A stretch of DNA of 64,000 nucleotides from Erythrophleum ivorense (GCA_026724425.1 JAIUCV010000227.1:930001-994000), one strand, 5' to 3'; shown: positions 11,770 to 24,933, counted from the stretch's first letter. Notes: generated by a model from the sequence alone, not told the origin. A program made the numbers and translations.

Positions 11770-12942
11770 TATCATGACCCGATTTCTAACCTATAACCCA
11801 CATATTAGCTAAACCGATTTAATAATTAGCTTAACTTAGTAAACATTAAAGATTTAAAATCAACAATAATACCACTAACACATACAATCATATATTTTGA
11901 AAATATTCATTTATTCAAATAGGTTACTTAGGGGTGCCAAAAATCTAGCAACACCTCTCTAAAAGTTGGACATCCTAATTTACACAACAATTCAATGCAG
12001 CATCAATACTGGTAATAACAAGTTACATTCAATAAAATAGTTCACTTGGAAACTATGAATAATATATGTACACATATGTTTAAAGTGGCCCTAATAAGTC
12101 CCACAAAAGACACAACACATATCATGCTCAAAATACTCCCACACTTATATGCCATCACATCATGGAGTCTAACGCCATAGCATAAAGCTAAGCACATACT
12201 CTATTTGTCTGGTAGCATACGAACTTCCCAATCACTTCATTCTCGACTACTGGTCTGTAAAATAATAAAAGAAAGAAACAAGCCTACCACATGCTTAATG
12301 AGTACATAAATAACAAAATATGCAGAGAAGAAACAAACACGCTTGAGTTTTTATTGAAAGTCAATTATTTAATAAATAAAAATTTAATAGTTAATTTGAG
12401 TAATATTATAATTTATAGCTAAAATGAAAGTCAATTATTTAATAAATAAAAAAATTTTAATTTGAAACCACATATTTTAAATAATAAAAAAATATTATGG
12501 AAAGGAGTGTCATATGAAGGAACCAAAGCACCAAGTGTTTTCGCACTATTGAACCACAATATTATATCTTTTAACATTGCACTAGATACATTATATCCAT
12601 ACCTTCACAGTGCATATCAAGTATCTCAAGTTGTTGTACTTGATAGTACTTGATAGTACTTGATACATCACATTATAATGCTATAACAAAATTACAATTC
12701 ATTCTAAGTGCACTTAGGTCGTTACCTTTATTGATAACTTCAGGGTCCTAGTTAGATTCTCATCCATCAAGTTATTTAAAAAAAGGAAGTAGAAAATAAA
12801 ATATACTAAAATGACATTTAGATAACTAAAAATAAAATAATTAATCAAGAGAAAAAAATGAATTACCTATTAATAAAGTCACCATAAAATATGGAATATA
12901 AAAATAATACAAACACTTCTCTTACAAATATATACATGTATG

Positions 12943-12973
<31 letters not shown>

Positions 12974-13142
12974 CACTATTCTCACTTCCCAAATTTCTTT
13001 CTTTACATTCCACAAGTACATAGCTTTGTTACATTTCAATTACGTATTTGTTTATTAATTTATTTATTATTTCATCATATAAACATGTTTACGCACATAT
13101 ACTTACATTACAACACCTAATTTGAAGTTTTGAAAAGACCAA
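11770..13142 (-). repeat. Decayed gypsy-LTR-like repeat (family X, copy 1, left part)
   Basis: The left end reads tatcatgacccgatttctaacc; on the minus strand this is a GGGTCATGA-type end common in plant gypsy LTRs. Bases 12713-12780, with acttaggtcgttacct and agggtcctagttagattctc, align with 58385-58450. The repeat is cut at 13142 by a 3.9-kb LTR and resumes at 23496. It has no coding sequence. A poly(TA) run is at 12944-12965. Assignment to Ty3/gypsy is an inference from the terminal motif. Confidence 0.45.
12925..13142. repeat. Direct repeat R1, left of the 3.9-kb LTR
   Basis: About 205 bp, including ttacattccacaagtacata and acaacacctaatttgaagtt, are repeated with changes at 23276-23495. 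Homology stops exactly at accaa (13138-13142), the last bases before the LTR starts with TGTGAACACC. Confidence 0.75.
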
Positions 13143-16100
13143 TGTGAACACCGTATTTTGTTCAGATAAACTTCAAAAATAATAGCGAAATCAAAGAAGG
13201 AAAAATATAAAAAAAATAAAAAGATAAAAAAAAGAAAAAAATTAAAAATATAAAAATAAAGAAGAATAATTAGAAAAAAGAAGAAGACAAAATATAAACA
13301 TTTTCAATCCATGTCCTAATTTATCTTGTCTAAAAACTATCTAAGTTGTGAAGTCCATTAAAAAAAAAAGAAAGGGAGAGCAATTAAAAAAAAAAAGGTA
13401 AAGCAAAGGCCCAACTCCCCCCTTCCCAACCAACCTGGATCTAATAAGAAACCCTACCCGGCCCCTTCTCTTTAGCACGACTCTAGGCAACCCCATTCAG
13501 TAGAGACAGACGCACGACTCAAGAAAAGAAACAAAGCACGCAGAACAACAGACAAAAGAGGAACACAGAGATAAGACGGGGCTGAGAAGGGCAGAGAGCA
13601 CGAAGGCAGATGTAAAATGAGAAGAGAAAGGCAAAGCCATCAGAGATCTATAGCGACACGCTCGAGGCATGGACCTTCCCTTCGGTCTCTTTCACCATCA
13701 AACTCAGAGGATGATTGACACAAAATGGAAGGAGAGAAGAGGGAGGCATGGATCGAGGAAGAGGAAAGAAGCGAAAAAGGGGGCTCTTGATTCAGACCGG
13801 GATAGGGGAGATTAAAAAGAGGAGGCCCTCTGATTTGGAGGGGGAAGAGTGAGAAAACAAAAAAGGATGGTCTGATTCGAAGATGGAAGGAGATCAAAGA
13901 GAGAATGGAGAGGAGTGAGCGGAGATTCGAAGGGGATGAAAAAATCCAGGCAAAGGGCGCGAGGGAGAGATGGTGAGAGGGAGAAAATAGGAAAAGGATT
14001 TTCTGATTCAAAGAAAAGAGGGGGTATTCTGAAACGAGAATACAGGGAGTGAGAGACCAGAAAAAAGAAGGACTAAGATTCAAAGAGAGAGCAGGGGATA
14101 CAACGAAGGTAAGAGATTGAGAGATTGGAGGAAAAAGGGGGTTTTCAGGAAGGAAGATGGGTTTTTGGAGATAGGGGAAACCATGAGTGAAGCCCAAAAA
14201 ATAGAGAGAGGGTAAGAGAAATTAAGAGCATTTCTCGGGATTTCCATGAGGGAAACTCACGGCTTAAAGGAGGTGGGCTTGAAAGAGGATTCGTCATTCC
14301 TTAGAGGTAATGTTCCACGCTTTACTTCCCTTGAAATTTGGTGTTGTTCTTCTGAGCATGTTGTTGAAAACGTATTAAGAGATTGTTCTTGTTGTATGGC
14401 CAGATTCTGTGGAACAATAGGCTTTAATTTTTATAAAAAAAAAAAATTTGTTGCCCCTGTATACTCTGATTTGGTTCTATATTAATGGAAGGTTATTCTA
14501 TTATGCAATTATGAATTACTTGCTACATTAAGAAATGATTTTAGGCATGAAATTCGAGTTTTGGTGTTTTAAGATAATCTGAGTCAATTGACTGACATTA
14601 GAATGTTTATTGGATCTAAGGTTTGAATTAAACTATTGCCACAAACTCCTTGTTAGGTCCTTTTAATATTCTACTTGTTGTAGTCATTATTCCCCCCGTC
14701 ATATGTTCCTCTTGAGCCAAGGGTTTTTCTTGACATGAGTTTCACCTGGGTTACTGATTTGGAGTTATACATGAACCCTATTTGGTGTTTACTCGCAGCT
14801 ATAGCAATCTTAAGCATGATGGTAACTTGGTTCTTAGCTGGAAATCGAAAAAAAAAAATCCCATTCAGAACCTACATGTTGTCTTGGTAATTTTTGAACA
14901 TGAGTTAAGCTTGATTTTTGGTCTGTAAATGAGCACAGATTCTGCTAAAATTTGCTGTTGTATACCGGGTGTTGTGAGTATAATCATAACCTTGTTTTAA
15001 CTTGTCTTTGCTACACTTGCACCATGAATCATTAGAGTTAATAATCAAGGAGGTCTTTCAATTCGTTTAAGCATGTGGAAAAGAGTGCTGGTAGAAGCTA
15101 CCTTCCTACTAAGAATGTGGCTGGAGTTTTTGAGATGCATGTTTCCTAATTAACACAAATGCAAGTATTTACAGATCATGGAGGACAATTTGATTCTGAT
15201 GATTGATTTGGGTCTTGTCTAATTTTTGCTTTAATGTGCTAATGCTATAATGGAATGAAGATTATAGCATAGCTTGTGTTGGTTGATTCTAAATATTGCA
15301 GTAGCTACATTGAAGTGAATGCTTTATTGTCTATGCTAGTATGAATTAGCCATTAATATGAATTTGGTTCCAAGTATGGATTCTGACAAATCTTATGTTT
15401 GCTTTCACTTGCTGGAATGTTATCATGAAAGTCCTACTGTTTCTCCCTTTGGTTATTTGTTCCTTTTTAGCTGTTAAAATGCCAAGTGGACTGGTAGACT
15501 TTATGTGTTTCTTCACGGGTGTTATGCTGCTTCATGAGTAAGTATGCTTTCGCGGAAACTAACGCATATTTTGCTTTCTTTGTGTGAGGCTCGCTGGCTG
15601 GTGATTCGCGATTGGGTGAATTGATACGTCAGGGAAGATGCAATGAGGGATTTCAACGGATGAGCAAGAAAGAAATTTTATTTCATTGTTATCCATGAGC
15701 TATAGATGATATGCGTAATGTTCTTCGAGAAAATCACAGGATGTACAATGGCACACACGTAATAATCAATTATTGTGGGTCTGCAAGAAATATTATTTTT
15801 GTATTATGTTATATTATATTATATTATTTTATTTTATTTAGATTTGCCGTGTGGGATTTCATATCCCCTCAAGCACATAGGGGGTCATCCAGGATTATGT
15901 GTGACAATCAGTCCCCTCAGATACCTGGTTGGGTCATCAAGTATTTTGGCATAAATCTTAGGCATGAATAATTAATGCATAAAAAAAAGTGAGAGTTTTA
16001 AAACTAAATAAATAGTTTTTTTTTAGAAAGGTAAAGTGTGCCTCTTTTCAAAAAAACAGAAAGTTCAAATATTAATTAAAAATATACAATTTTGAGAAAA

Positions 16101-17051
16101 TCAAATAAACTTTTTCTTTTCAAAAAAGGAAGAACAAAACAAAGAAAAACACAAAAAATAAGATGATTAATTTCCTTTTTAAACTTATGAATTTGTCTTA
16201 AATTTTCTGATGAACAAAAATTTGAGATTTAAAAATATGCTTCATGAAAAAGAGAGTAAATAAACAAAAAACAAAAATATGAAAGAAAAAACAAAAACAA
16301 AATATTGTCCCTAAGAAAATAAATAAAGAAAGTAGAAAAACAAAAGATAAAAATAAAAAATAATAATAAGCAAATCAATAAAAAAAATTGAAGACTAAAA
16401 GATTAAGGATTAACCAAATAAAAAAAATAAAAAGGTAAAAAAGTAGGATTAATTTAGTTTTTGCAAACTAAATCACTTCCAAAGTTATTTGTGAAAAACT
16501 CAAAAAAGATATTTACTTGTTTTCACTCATCACTTAAGAAAAAAACAAACAAATCCATTCTCAGTCGAACTATGTGGACTTTGATCCCTTTCAGAAGGTA
16601 CGTAGGCCCTAGGCTTTTATCTTAGGTCAAGTCTGCCCTTATAATTAATTATTTTCTTTAGTTTTATTTTTTTTAATTTCTTTTCCCTTATTCCAAATTT
16701 TGTTTCTTTCTCTTTTTACTCTTAATTTTATTTTATTTAATTTCTTTACTTCTTATTTTGCATGTGATTCTTTAAGGAGAATTAAAATAGATTAAAGGCC
16801 ATGATAATCTTGCACAATTAACTTAGGGTAATCATTCTTAGCAACGGGTGTTGTGGGTGCCTAACACCTTCCCTACTCACAATCGACCCCTGAAACCATT
16901 TTTTGGTTCACAGACCATTTCTGTTTTTTTTATATAAAAAGGTTTTTTCCAAAATTTTGCATTTTCAAAATAAAAATTTGGTGGCGGCTCTACTACTACT
17001 TTCGATTTTGATTTCGATTTGGTGCCACGCGGTCGCATTTCGGGTGTGACA
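13143..17051 (+). mobile_element. 3.9-kb 5' LTR of a large non-coding retroelement
   Basis: It starts TGTGAACACCG and ends CGGGTGTGACA, imperfect inverted ends with TG...CA. A primer-binding-like sequence follows at once. Inside are A-rich blocks (13165-13300 and 15980-16450) and a purine-rich block (13480-14230). The 185-residue antisense frame at 13640-14197 is a by-product of that purine richness. LTR length, the primer-site motif and tandem repeats further downstream resemble the Tat/Ogre branch of Ty3/gypsy. No matching 3' LTR is in the window. Confidence 0.6.
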
Positions 17052-17053
17052 GT

Positions 17054-17071
17054 ATGGTGACTCCACTGGGG
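17054..17071 (+). promoter_or_regulatory. Putative primer-binding site after the 3.9-kb LTR
   Basis: tggtgactccactgggga starts three bases after the LTR end. A TGGCGACTC...CTGGGGA motif in this place is typical of Tat/Ogre-type elements, which I recall as tRNA-Arg primed. I could not check the complementary tRNA here. Confidence 0.55.
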
Positions 17072-20000
17072 ATATTTTGACAGTTAAGCCTGATTTAAGT
17101 TAGTCGTGCAATACACTATGGCCTTCCTTTTGTTTTGGTTCTCCTTTTTGCTTATTGTTTACCTCACATGTTTAAGGTAGATGACCTGCCATTCACATGC
17201 TTGCTTCATCTATTTTGTTTCATCAATTGTATATATAACCTGCGTAGAGATAGACAACATGTGGAATAAAACCTTAGGATAGATGACCATATCTGTGCAT
17301 ATTTTACTTATATCTTTATATATGCTTCTCTGCCTTTTATTCTATCAATCTGCCTAGCAGATGAGGGTTAGGTAGTCCATAAGACGAAAAGGTAAATGCT
17401 CTCCTCACATACCTCACTAAGACATTATCACCCCACACACATTATGGGCCCTTTACCTGGGTCTAAGTGCTCCCTAGGTTAGTAGAGGTTTATACTAATT
17501 TCCCTGTGAGGCCTTATGCTTCCTAAGGCTATCACAAAGACCTCGCCTAAATTGTACCTTATTATATGGGTTTGACCTGCATAGGATCTCTTTCCTCTCA
17601 AGGTCAAATTTATATAGCGAGATCCTCATCTCATGGTAGGGGCAATTTAGGGACCAATGTTTAGGAGTCATAGATCTACCTAGTAAATTTACACTGATAG
17701 TCAAGCCATAGATACCTCCCAAATAATTAGAGTTAGCCTCCAATGATCACAACCTAGGATCTACCCATATTAAGACAAAGGAGGGCAAACTTTTTTTTTA
17801 TCATATCCTAACCAATCCCATGCATCCAATAAAACCCATAAGGAAGGTGACACACCACCACTGTTTACTGGAGTAGTTAATGGGCTATCATGGCGCAGTT
17901 AGACGTGCGTTAACTATTATGAAAGTACATATTAGTTAATCCAACCTTTGCCTAGTGGGTTTCCGATCCCGAATAGGCCACAACCACATTCATCATAATC
18001 CCTTGGAAGGGAAACCTTTAACATATGTTTGTCACATGCATAAAAGAAATAAGATAAAATAATAAAGGATCCACAATCCAATTTTATTAAAAAAAATCAT
18101 ATTATTAGAATTTTCTTCCCTACAAAATAACAAATCTCTCATGGAAAAGGATTGCTTTCAAAATTTTAGGGGATCACAATATCCATAAGTTTTAAAGCAT
18201 CAACAATTGAGTATCATGTCTTAGCTAAAGATTGGATCCATTTTTAAGACATCAATTGTGTAGAAAGGCATATTTCTCTCAAATTGACTGCCAACTACTT
18301 TTTCTTCAATGAAGCCATAAGTTTCTCGAAAAAAAGTACAAAGTTTTATCTTCTACTTATACCAAGACATTAGTCTCAATGAGGTATGCAATATTGAATC
18401 CATCATATACCGGTGAATCATTAAATTGGCATTTTTTTCATCAAAGCCAAAATTCTAAACACCAATTGTATAGAAACCGCCCATTCTCAAGTTAAGCGAT
18501 AAGCCACAACTCTTTACAGAGCAGTAGGCTCCTATCGGAACGTAAAAAATATATATATATCAACTAACACTAATAACCTACTAACTAATTAAAAAAAAGA
18601 GAGAAAAAAATAATTTCAAATAATATCCACAAAGATAATAAGTTTCAACACAACGCCACTGGTTTGGTGTTAAAAATAAATAAGAATCAAATTGATTGCA
18701 AGAGTCAAGCTGGTTAAGAGCTTAACTTGAATTGCCCACAAAGGAATTGAAACTCTTTGAGAGTTAATTCTGTTAATCTCATTCCTTATCATGAAACCAT
18801 ACAGTCCTAAATGAAGTTGAAGGATCTGAAAATGACCCCACAAGTTGTCAAAAGAAATCCAGATTAGCTAGACTTTTTCCTAGACAGCATCCATGTGGAA
18901 TTTAGCATATTCCTTTAGGATGATTTGCCAATTTTGTTCATCCCTGTGTGCAATAAGCACTTGAGGAGAATAAATGTTCAATAATAAAAATGGTCATCAT
19001 AAATGTAAAGGGGAAAAGCCTAATTTTTCCTCTTAAGTCAATTTTCAATTCTAATATACCTTATAGAGGCAACGGATTCCTAAAAAGAAATAAAGATCCC
19101 TGACTCTGAAGGACTCTCATACTAAATCACCTATCAATCCATAGGTCGGACAACATAATAAAATTACATTCATGTAGAGTCATAAGGCATTCTTAAAATT
19201 TGTAAAATATGAGATTTTTGGCCTTTTGCAATGGAAAGATCCACTCAAACAAAATCTGAAAAAGAAAGAAAGAAAGATGTACTCATGAATAGCTAAAATG
19301 TGAAATTTAGGTATATGGGCAAGAATTGATGAGGTGCTAATTGATTAGGCCAAAGGAAGTAGTCAAAGGTCTTAATAGAGTTGCTTATTACTTCCTAACT
19401 TCCCATACCATCATATCCTTCAGTTTAAGAATATTGTCCACCACTATCCTTTCCACTTCCAAAAAAAAAATCAAACCATCCATCCTCAAACCCATCAGTA
19501 CCTATCAAACTTGACCATGCAAAGCACCATAAACCATTTCGATTAGGATACTTGCCATTTGCCTCAATTATGACACTAACCATTTGCCTAACCTTCATAT
19601 GAGTGGTTTTAACAAAAATAAGATGCTTCCTTCACTAGCCTTTGACCTCCACACCTAAAATAGCATTGCCCAAAAAATTGTGAATTTAATCCTAAGACAA
19701 TGGGGCACTCTAAAAAAAAATAGAAAAATTGCAACCTCTTCATGAACAAGGTGTAAAAGGACATAGGAAATAGGATTTCATGGAGATTTATTGGTGATTG
19801 AACTCTTAAAGAAATTGCTTGTCATATCACAATCAATTAATGCTTGTTTGGTCAATATCCTCCTGTATAGCTAAAATCTAAAGCTAATAGAAGTTGATTT
19901 TTTCCACTGGACCCTATTGTATTTAACTTTGTCAATACAGTAGCCATATGTTTCTATTCTCCCCCTCTGTGCATCCTCCCGTTTCATTAGTCATGTTAAC

Positions 20001-22289
20001 GTAACCTCTTTCCTTACATGTCTTTCCTAAATGATCAAAAAAATCCAAAAATAATAATGTCCAAAACTCCTTATGAAAAGATTTAATCGATGTGAAAAAG
20101 GGTTTGATTTGAAATTAATTATATGCCCTGAATTCGATTACTAAACAAAAAAAGAAGAAAAAGAAAGACCAAATTACAAGTGTGAATGCATGTCCCACAA
20201 GCAACTATGTTTAGGATACAAGGCATTCTTTGTCTTCCCCAAATACAAAGGAGTAACCTCTAGTCACCTCAATTGAGCCAGGAGTGATGTTCATTTCTTT
20301 CACCCTAATCATGAAACATTTAGGATGGGAAGTCTTTAATAGATTTTTATGCTGATAATTCAAATATCAAGAGAGAGTCAAGTTTTTTTTTTCAATTATC
20401 CAAACACTTATTAACCGTTGCTAACCACTTTGGGCCTAAAAAAAATTCTTCAAATACCGAACATGAATCGAATTCGGGAAGCAATGAGAATTCCACATAA
20501 AGAGAAGCAATTTTGGCACCATAATAGATCCCTTAGAAAGAAAATCAAATGAAAAAAAGGAAATAGATTAAAGGAGGAAAAGAAAAATTATGGAAAAAAT
20601 GCTCAAAGAGCAATCTCTTTCAGAATAAAGGCTGAAAAAGCAATAGCTTCCAAAGGGGAACTTCACCTTAACGTGCAATCCAGGAACAAAGTCCTCAACG
20701 AGACATTTTACATTTGCACAAAAAGTCAAAAGAGGAAAATCCTTTAAAGGGAATTAGGCTAAAAGAGAATTGAAAAAAGAAATCCTTTAAAAGGAAAGCT
20801 CCAGCCCGACAGATATTGCCAAGATTGCCTAATCACCAAGGCAAATTTCTCATTGCAAGTTTACATGAATATTTGGGCCTTTTCACCTTCTTTTCTTAAG
20901 CTATTTTCTTATCCATTAGACCCCATTATAGTCCTGAGACATCCTCTCTTGCTAAGTGAATTCTGAGTATAGAGTTTTGTTAAAGCAACGGGAAAAGGAG
21001 ACTAATAGGAGACTTGACGGGGACATGTTAGTTCTTGAGCCTGATATCTTTTTTTCAGAAACCTATTTACCGAATCCACACTACAAGCATCAAAAGTCCT
21101 TGTTGACGTTTCGTTCGTTTGAAAAATAATGGGGCAAGTTTTTCTCGAAAAGAATAATTAAGAAAAACCAGAATAATTGAAACAGGGGCAAAAAGTTTAA
21201 TTTAAAATAAATTCTTTTAACTACATCCATTGTATCTTTTAAAAGGAGTTTAAATCCCCGAAGTAATCTCTATCCTATCATATCCATATTCTCAGCATTC
21301 TATTTCCCCGTTGTTCAAGGGAGAATACTTTAAGTGTAGAACTGGGGCATCTTCCCATTCTGTTACATAATGCCAAGCCATTGTCCATTCCATTTGTCCA
21401 CTCCCAAAACATTTTGCATGACCCCACTCCTCATTAGCCCCTCCATCCTTCTAATGTTAAGGGCTATTTTTCATCTTAAACTCATATGTTTGTATCTTTT
21501 AATGCATGACTGTGTTGACATTGTTAAATAAGGTGACGTGAATTTAACTTATTGACCTTTCAAGTATTAACGAGGAAGAGTTGACAAGAGAAGATTGCCT
21601 TGTCAAGTTAACAGTCCAAGGTTGATGGCAAACAAACCATTTGGAGAAAAAAATCATTTAGAAATAAGTCAAGGAAAGAGCTCTCGGTCTTCTTAGCTTA
21701 GGATACTCCTTCAAGGGCATTTTTGGCTAGCCAAAAGCCATTAAGAAATTCCTTCATCCAAATGACAAAAGGCAAATTTGGTAGGATAATTAAAGGTCTA
21801 ATTTTTCTCACCAGGGCAAGTGAAGAGTTAGTGTGAGAAATTTCTTTAAATACAAATGACCAAAAATCCTATATTCTAACAAATTTTGAGATTTTTCATG
21901 CATCGCGTGCTTGTATTAAATTTGTACATAGATAAAATATTTTTTTTTCCTTTCAAGTCAAATTGATTAAAAAAAACTAAAAAAAAGGGTTCACATTTAG
22001 TCTCATCAATTCAAAAAATTAAAAGAGGATCACATTTTTCTCATCAATTCATTTCCAAAAAAAGGGGAGTTCAAAATTCGAAAATAATGCTCATTCTTTT
22101 CCTCTTTTGGTTCAAGATGATTCTGTTTATAAAAAAAAATGGGTTCAAAACTCAAAATCAATTTAAGAATGTTTAAAGATAATGTCCTCATATTTTCTCC
22201 ATTTGGAGTTAAGTTCACTTGCATGAATTACACATATTCTGGAAATAAAAAAAATTTAAAAGCTCAAAAATTCAAAAAACACCAAAACA
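17072..22289 (+). mobile_element. Non-coding internal region of the large retroelement
   Basis: About 5.2 kb between the primer site and the tandem repeats has no open frame with gag, protease, reverse transcriptase, RNase H or integrase motifs on either strand. The longest frames are under 90 codons. The region resembles the internal part of a large retrotransposon derivative (LARD) or a heavily decayed autonomous copy. It could hide fragmented gag sequence; profile searches in all frames would show it. Confidence 0.5.
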
Positions 22290-23060
22290 CAAAACAACTT
22301 GCATCTCATGTTTCATACATCTCATATATGTATATATTACATTAACCTAAGCTCATATTGGGGTAAGTAGAGGGCAAGTTGCATTTTATGAAATAAGGAA
22401 TCATATATTTCATGCGCCCCATACTTAAACTCTGGTTTACACTGGGGCAAGGAAAGGCAAATATTTGCATTTCATAACATGAAGCATCACCTGTTTCATG
22501 CATTCCACATTTGCATACATTGCATAGGCCCTAGTTCATATTAGGGTAACTAAAAGCAAAAATCTTGCGTGTTTTTTTTTTTATCTCACTTATGTATACA
22601 TCATGTGAATCTCAGTTTACAGTGGGGCAAGCAAAATGGAAAAAGTTAAATTTGGCATTTCATCAAATAAAGCATTTTTCGTGTATATTGCTTCACGCTG
22701 GAGCAAGGCAAAAGCCAACATTCAAATTTTATGAAGCAAAGTATCACGCTTGCTTTTTGCATTTCATACATGCATACATGTGAACCCTAAGCTCACATTA
22801 GGGCAATCAAAATAAACATTTTGCATTTCATAAAACATCTCATGCACTTTGTGTATTTTACATGTGCATTCATTATGTAGACCCTGATTTCATATTGGGG
22901 CAAAAGAAAAACAAAAGAAAGTTTGAACTGTAACATCTCACATGCTTCATGTTTCATGCTTCTTATGGCTGTATACATAAATTCTGATTTATATCAAGGC
23001 AAAAGTGTGTTACTAAACTCGAAAGTCAAGCATTCTGTGTGTATCACACATTTCACATAG
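22290..23060 (+). repeat. Decayed tandem repeat, about 70-107 bp units
   Basis: About eight units are marked by a GGGGCAAG/GGGGTAAG-like word near 22360, 22443, 22542, 22622, 22691, 22798, 22896 and 22997. Each unit also has a gcatttcataa-like block and a catgcatt/cacatttgcatacat-like block. Units are strongly diverged. Tandem arrays upstream of the 3' LTR are known in Ogre-type elements, which fits the position. Confidence 0.7.
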
Positions 23061-23129
23061 GTGCATTACCTTGCATAAAACTTAAATAAAAGAAGTAAAA
23101 TCTTCAAATTTAAGAAAATTCACCAAAAA

Positions 23130-23275
23130 ATAGCACTTTTTTTCAAAGCCCTACATAGGCCAGGCACCCTTTTAAAACCCTGCAAGCCAGGCACTCTTTC
23201 AAAGCCCTGCATAGGACAGGTACCCTTTTAAAGCCCTGCAAGCCAGACATCCTTTTAAAGCCTTGCAAGCCATCA
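23130..23275 (+). repeat. Tandem repeat of 27-29 bp units
   Basis: At least four units alternate between aaagccctgcataggccagg and aaagccctgcaagccagg types, each closed by a cacccttttt-like block. The units are much better preserved than the longer array just upstream, so they probably expanded later. The array ends where direct repeat R2 begins. Confidence 0.8.
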
Positions 23276-23495
23276 TTATTTTTATGTAAATGTATATATA
23301 TGTAAATATAAACACATCATTATTTTTAGTTTCCTAATTTCTTCCTTTACATTCTACAAGTGCATAGCTTTGTCACATTTCAATTATCTATTTGCTTATT
23401 AATTAATTTATTATTTCATTATATAAGACACACACACACATACACACACACGTTCTTGCATCACAACACATGATTTGAAATTTTGAAAACACCAA
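23276..23495. repeat. Direct repeat R2, right of the retroelement block
   Basis: Counterpart of R1 (12925-13142), sharing tttacattctacaagtgcatagc-like and gatttgaaattttgaaaac-like blocks and ending in accaa at 23491-23495. It contains an added (CA)n run at 23429-23450. Unlike R1 it runs straight on into family X with no LTR at its end. Confidence 0.75.
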
Positions 23496-24219
23496 CTTTT
23501 TTTGCCTATTGGTTATAAATTATAAAACAAAACTTGGGTTATAAAAATATAGCATAAAATAAAATGAAAGTGCCATTTTATTTTTTATACACTTATCGAT
23601 TAGGACTAATAATAGAAGTCTTTATTTTCTATTGCTTAAAGTTGAATTCCAATTGAAGGAGCCTCTTCAGTATCACTTAAAATTATAACCAATATAAATT
23701 AAATATTTTAACTACCCAACTAGCATATACAATTATTTATATAGTTTAATATGCTGCTTAAAATATAAACTCCTAAATTTTTGCATACTTTACTATCTCA
23801 AATGCAAAGCCTAAATTTAAGTATTTCAATTTAAGCTTCTATAATTTTAATTAAGCTTAAAATTTACTTAATAGAGCTTGAAGGAAGAAAAATTATATTT
23901 TGACCTAAGAAAAATTATATTTTGATCCTAGTTAAAATCACATTTTAAACATTAAACTTTTAATAATTATATTTTGACCTTTAAATTTCACCAAATATTT
24001 TTATCTTGCAAATATTTTTTTTTTATTTTTAGAGCTTTAAAGGTCTAAATAATTTATTGAAATTCCTTTCCTAAATATTTATTATTTAGTTACCTATTAT
24101 TTGATAATTTATAAATAATTTTTAATAATTTTCATTAAATCCTTAATTAGTCCCATAAAGTTCAGTTATATTTCTAATAATCTCAATTGTACTTATACCA
24201 ACAACTCAGAAAAAAATCC
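23496..24219 (-). repeat. Family X, copy 1, right part
   Basis: Non-coding and AT-rich. Bases 23540-23690, including a gaaagtgccattttatt and cacttatcgattagga-like order, parallel 58930-59040 in copy 2. The right end is lost at the start of the pararetrovirus (24220). Confidence 0.4.
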
Positions 24220-24393
24220 TATATTATCTTTTATAATTACTAAATGTTTTCTATTATTTATTCTTTTAATTTAATTAAGAGTCTAATTTTAAAAATATCA
24301 TATTCTATATCATTATCTTCTTGACATCCACCTAAGTAGAAGACTTATCGACACTAAAGGAGTTGATTTAATATAAAATATTTTTTATGGGAC
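24220..24393 (-). repeat. Viral terminal repeat, 3' copy, with TATA and poly(A) signals
   Basis: The 174 bp match 35187-35353 with scattered changes. On the minus strand the repeat opens with the last codons of the final viral ORF, then a TATATTAA box (24375-24368), then AATAAA (24262-24257). That is the order expected for the intergenic region of a circular caulimovirid genome, where pregenomic RNA starts and ends. Promoter function is inferred. Confidence 0.7.
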
Positions 24394-24928
24394 GGATTTA
24401 GGGAGTTGGCTAAGTTCTTGGAGTTTGTCAAAATGATAAAGACAAAGAATTAATCCATAACTATAAAGGGTATATACAAGCTGTTGATTAATGCCACCAT
24501 AAATGACAACTTTGTTTATAAAATAATGAGAAATATATTGGATTGTTGGAGCAGTAATTTGGAAATAATTTAATTTATCAATAAGAAGTTGGAAATATTG
24601 GTATTGTTCAAGTAATTTCATTTGGGCTATTTGGACTGGTAGAGTGGGATTGGAAGTTGATGTGGACACTATATGTTTTTGTTTTTGTTGGGTTTCCTTT
24701 TCTTGGGCTTTTTTATGCTCGGTTTCTTTTTCTACTATGGATAAAAAAGAGGTTGGTTTAGAGGTAGTTTGTGAGCTTAGTACTAGGCTTGTTGGTGGGC
24801 TGGGTGAATGACCCATTACTGATGGTGTGGGTGTATGACCCTTTACTGGTCTTTCTACTTGGCTTACTCGTCTCTCCAAGTTCCCAATATTGAGACTTAG
24901 AGAATTAATAGTCATAGCTTGATTATTG
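24385..24928 (-). pseudogene. Last viral ORF, C-terminal part (possible inclusion-body/transactivator protein)
   Basis: The frame continues from 28813 across the inserted solo LTR and ends at a TAA inside the terminal repeat. Visible features are a heptad-like start (LNIGNLERRVSQVE), a Ser/Thr/Pro-rich stretch, a Lys/Gln/Glu-rich stretch near 24710-24740 and a hydrophobic C-terminal third. The open frame extends upstream to 25176, but those codons belong to the solo LTR. By position after RNase H this should match ORF VI-type translational transactivators of other caulimovirids; no diagnostic motif is recognised, so the function is a guess from order. Confidence 0.5.
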
Positions 24929-24933
24929 ATATG

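Noticed and set aside
13640..14197. 185-codon antisense frame rich in Ser, Leu, Pro and Phe
   Set aside because: It is the complement of a purine-rich block inside a 3.9-kb LTR; low-complexity composition, no domain or conserved motif.
22290..23275. Regularly spaced repeats considered as a CRISPR array
   Set aside because: Units are contiguous and diverged with no unique spacers or cas genes; a plant retroelement tandem array.
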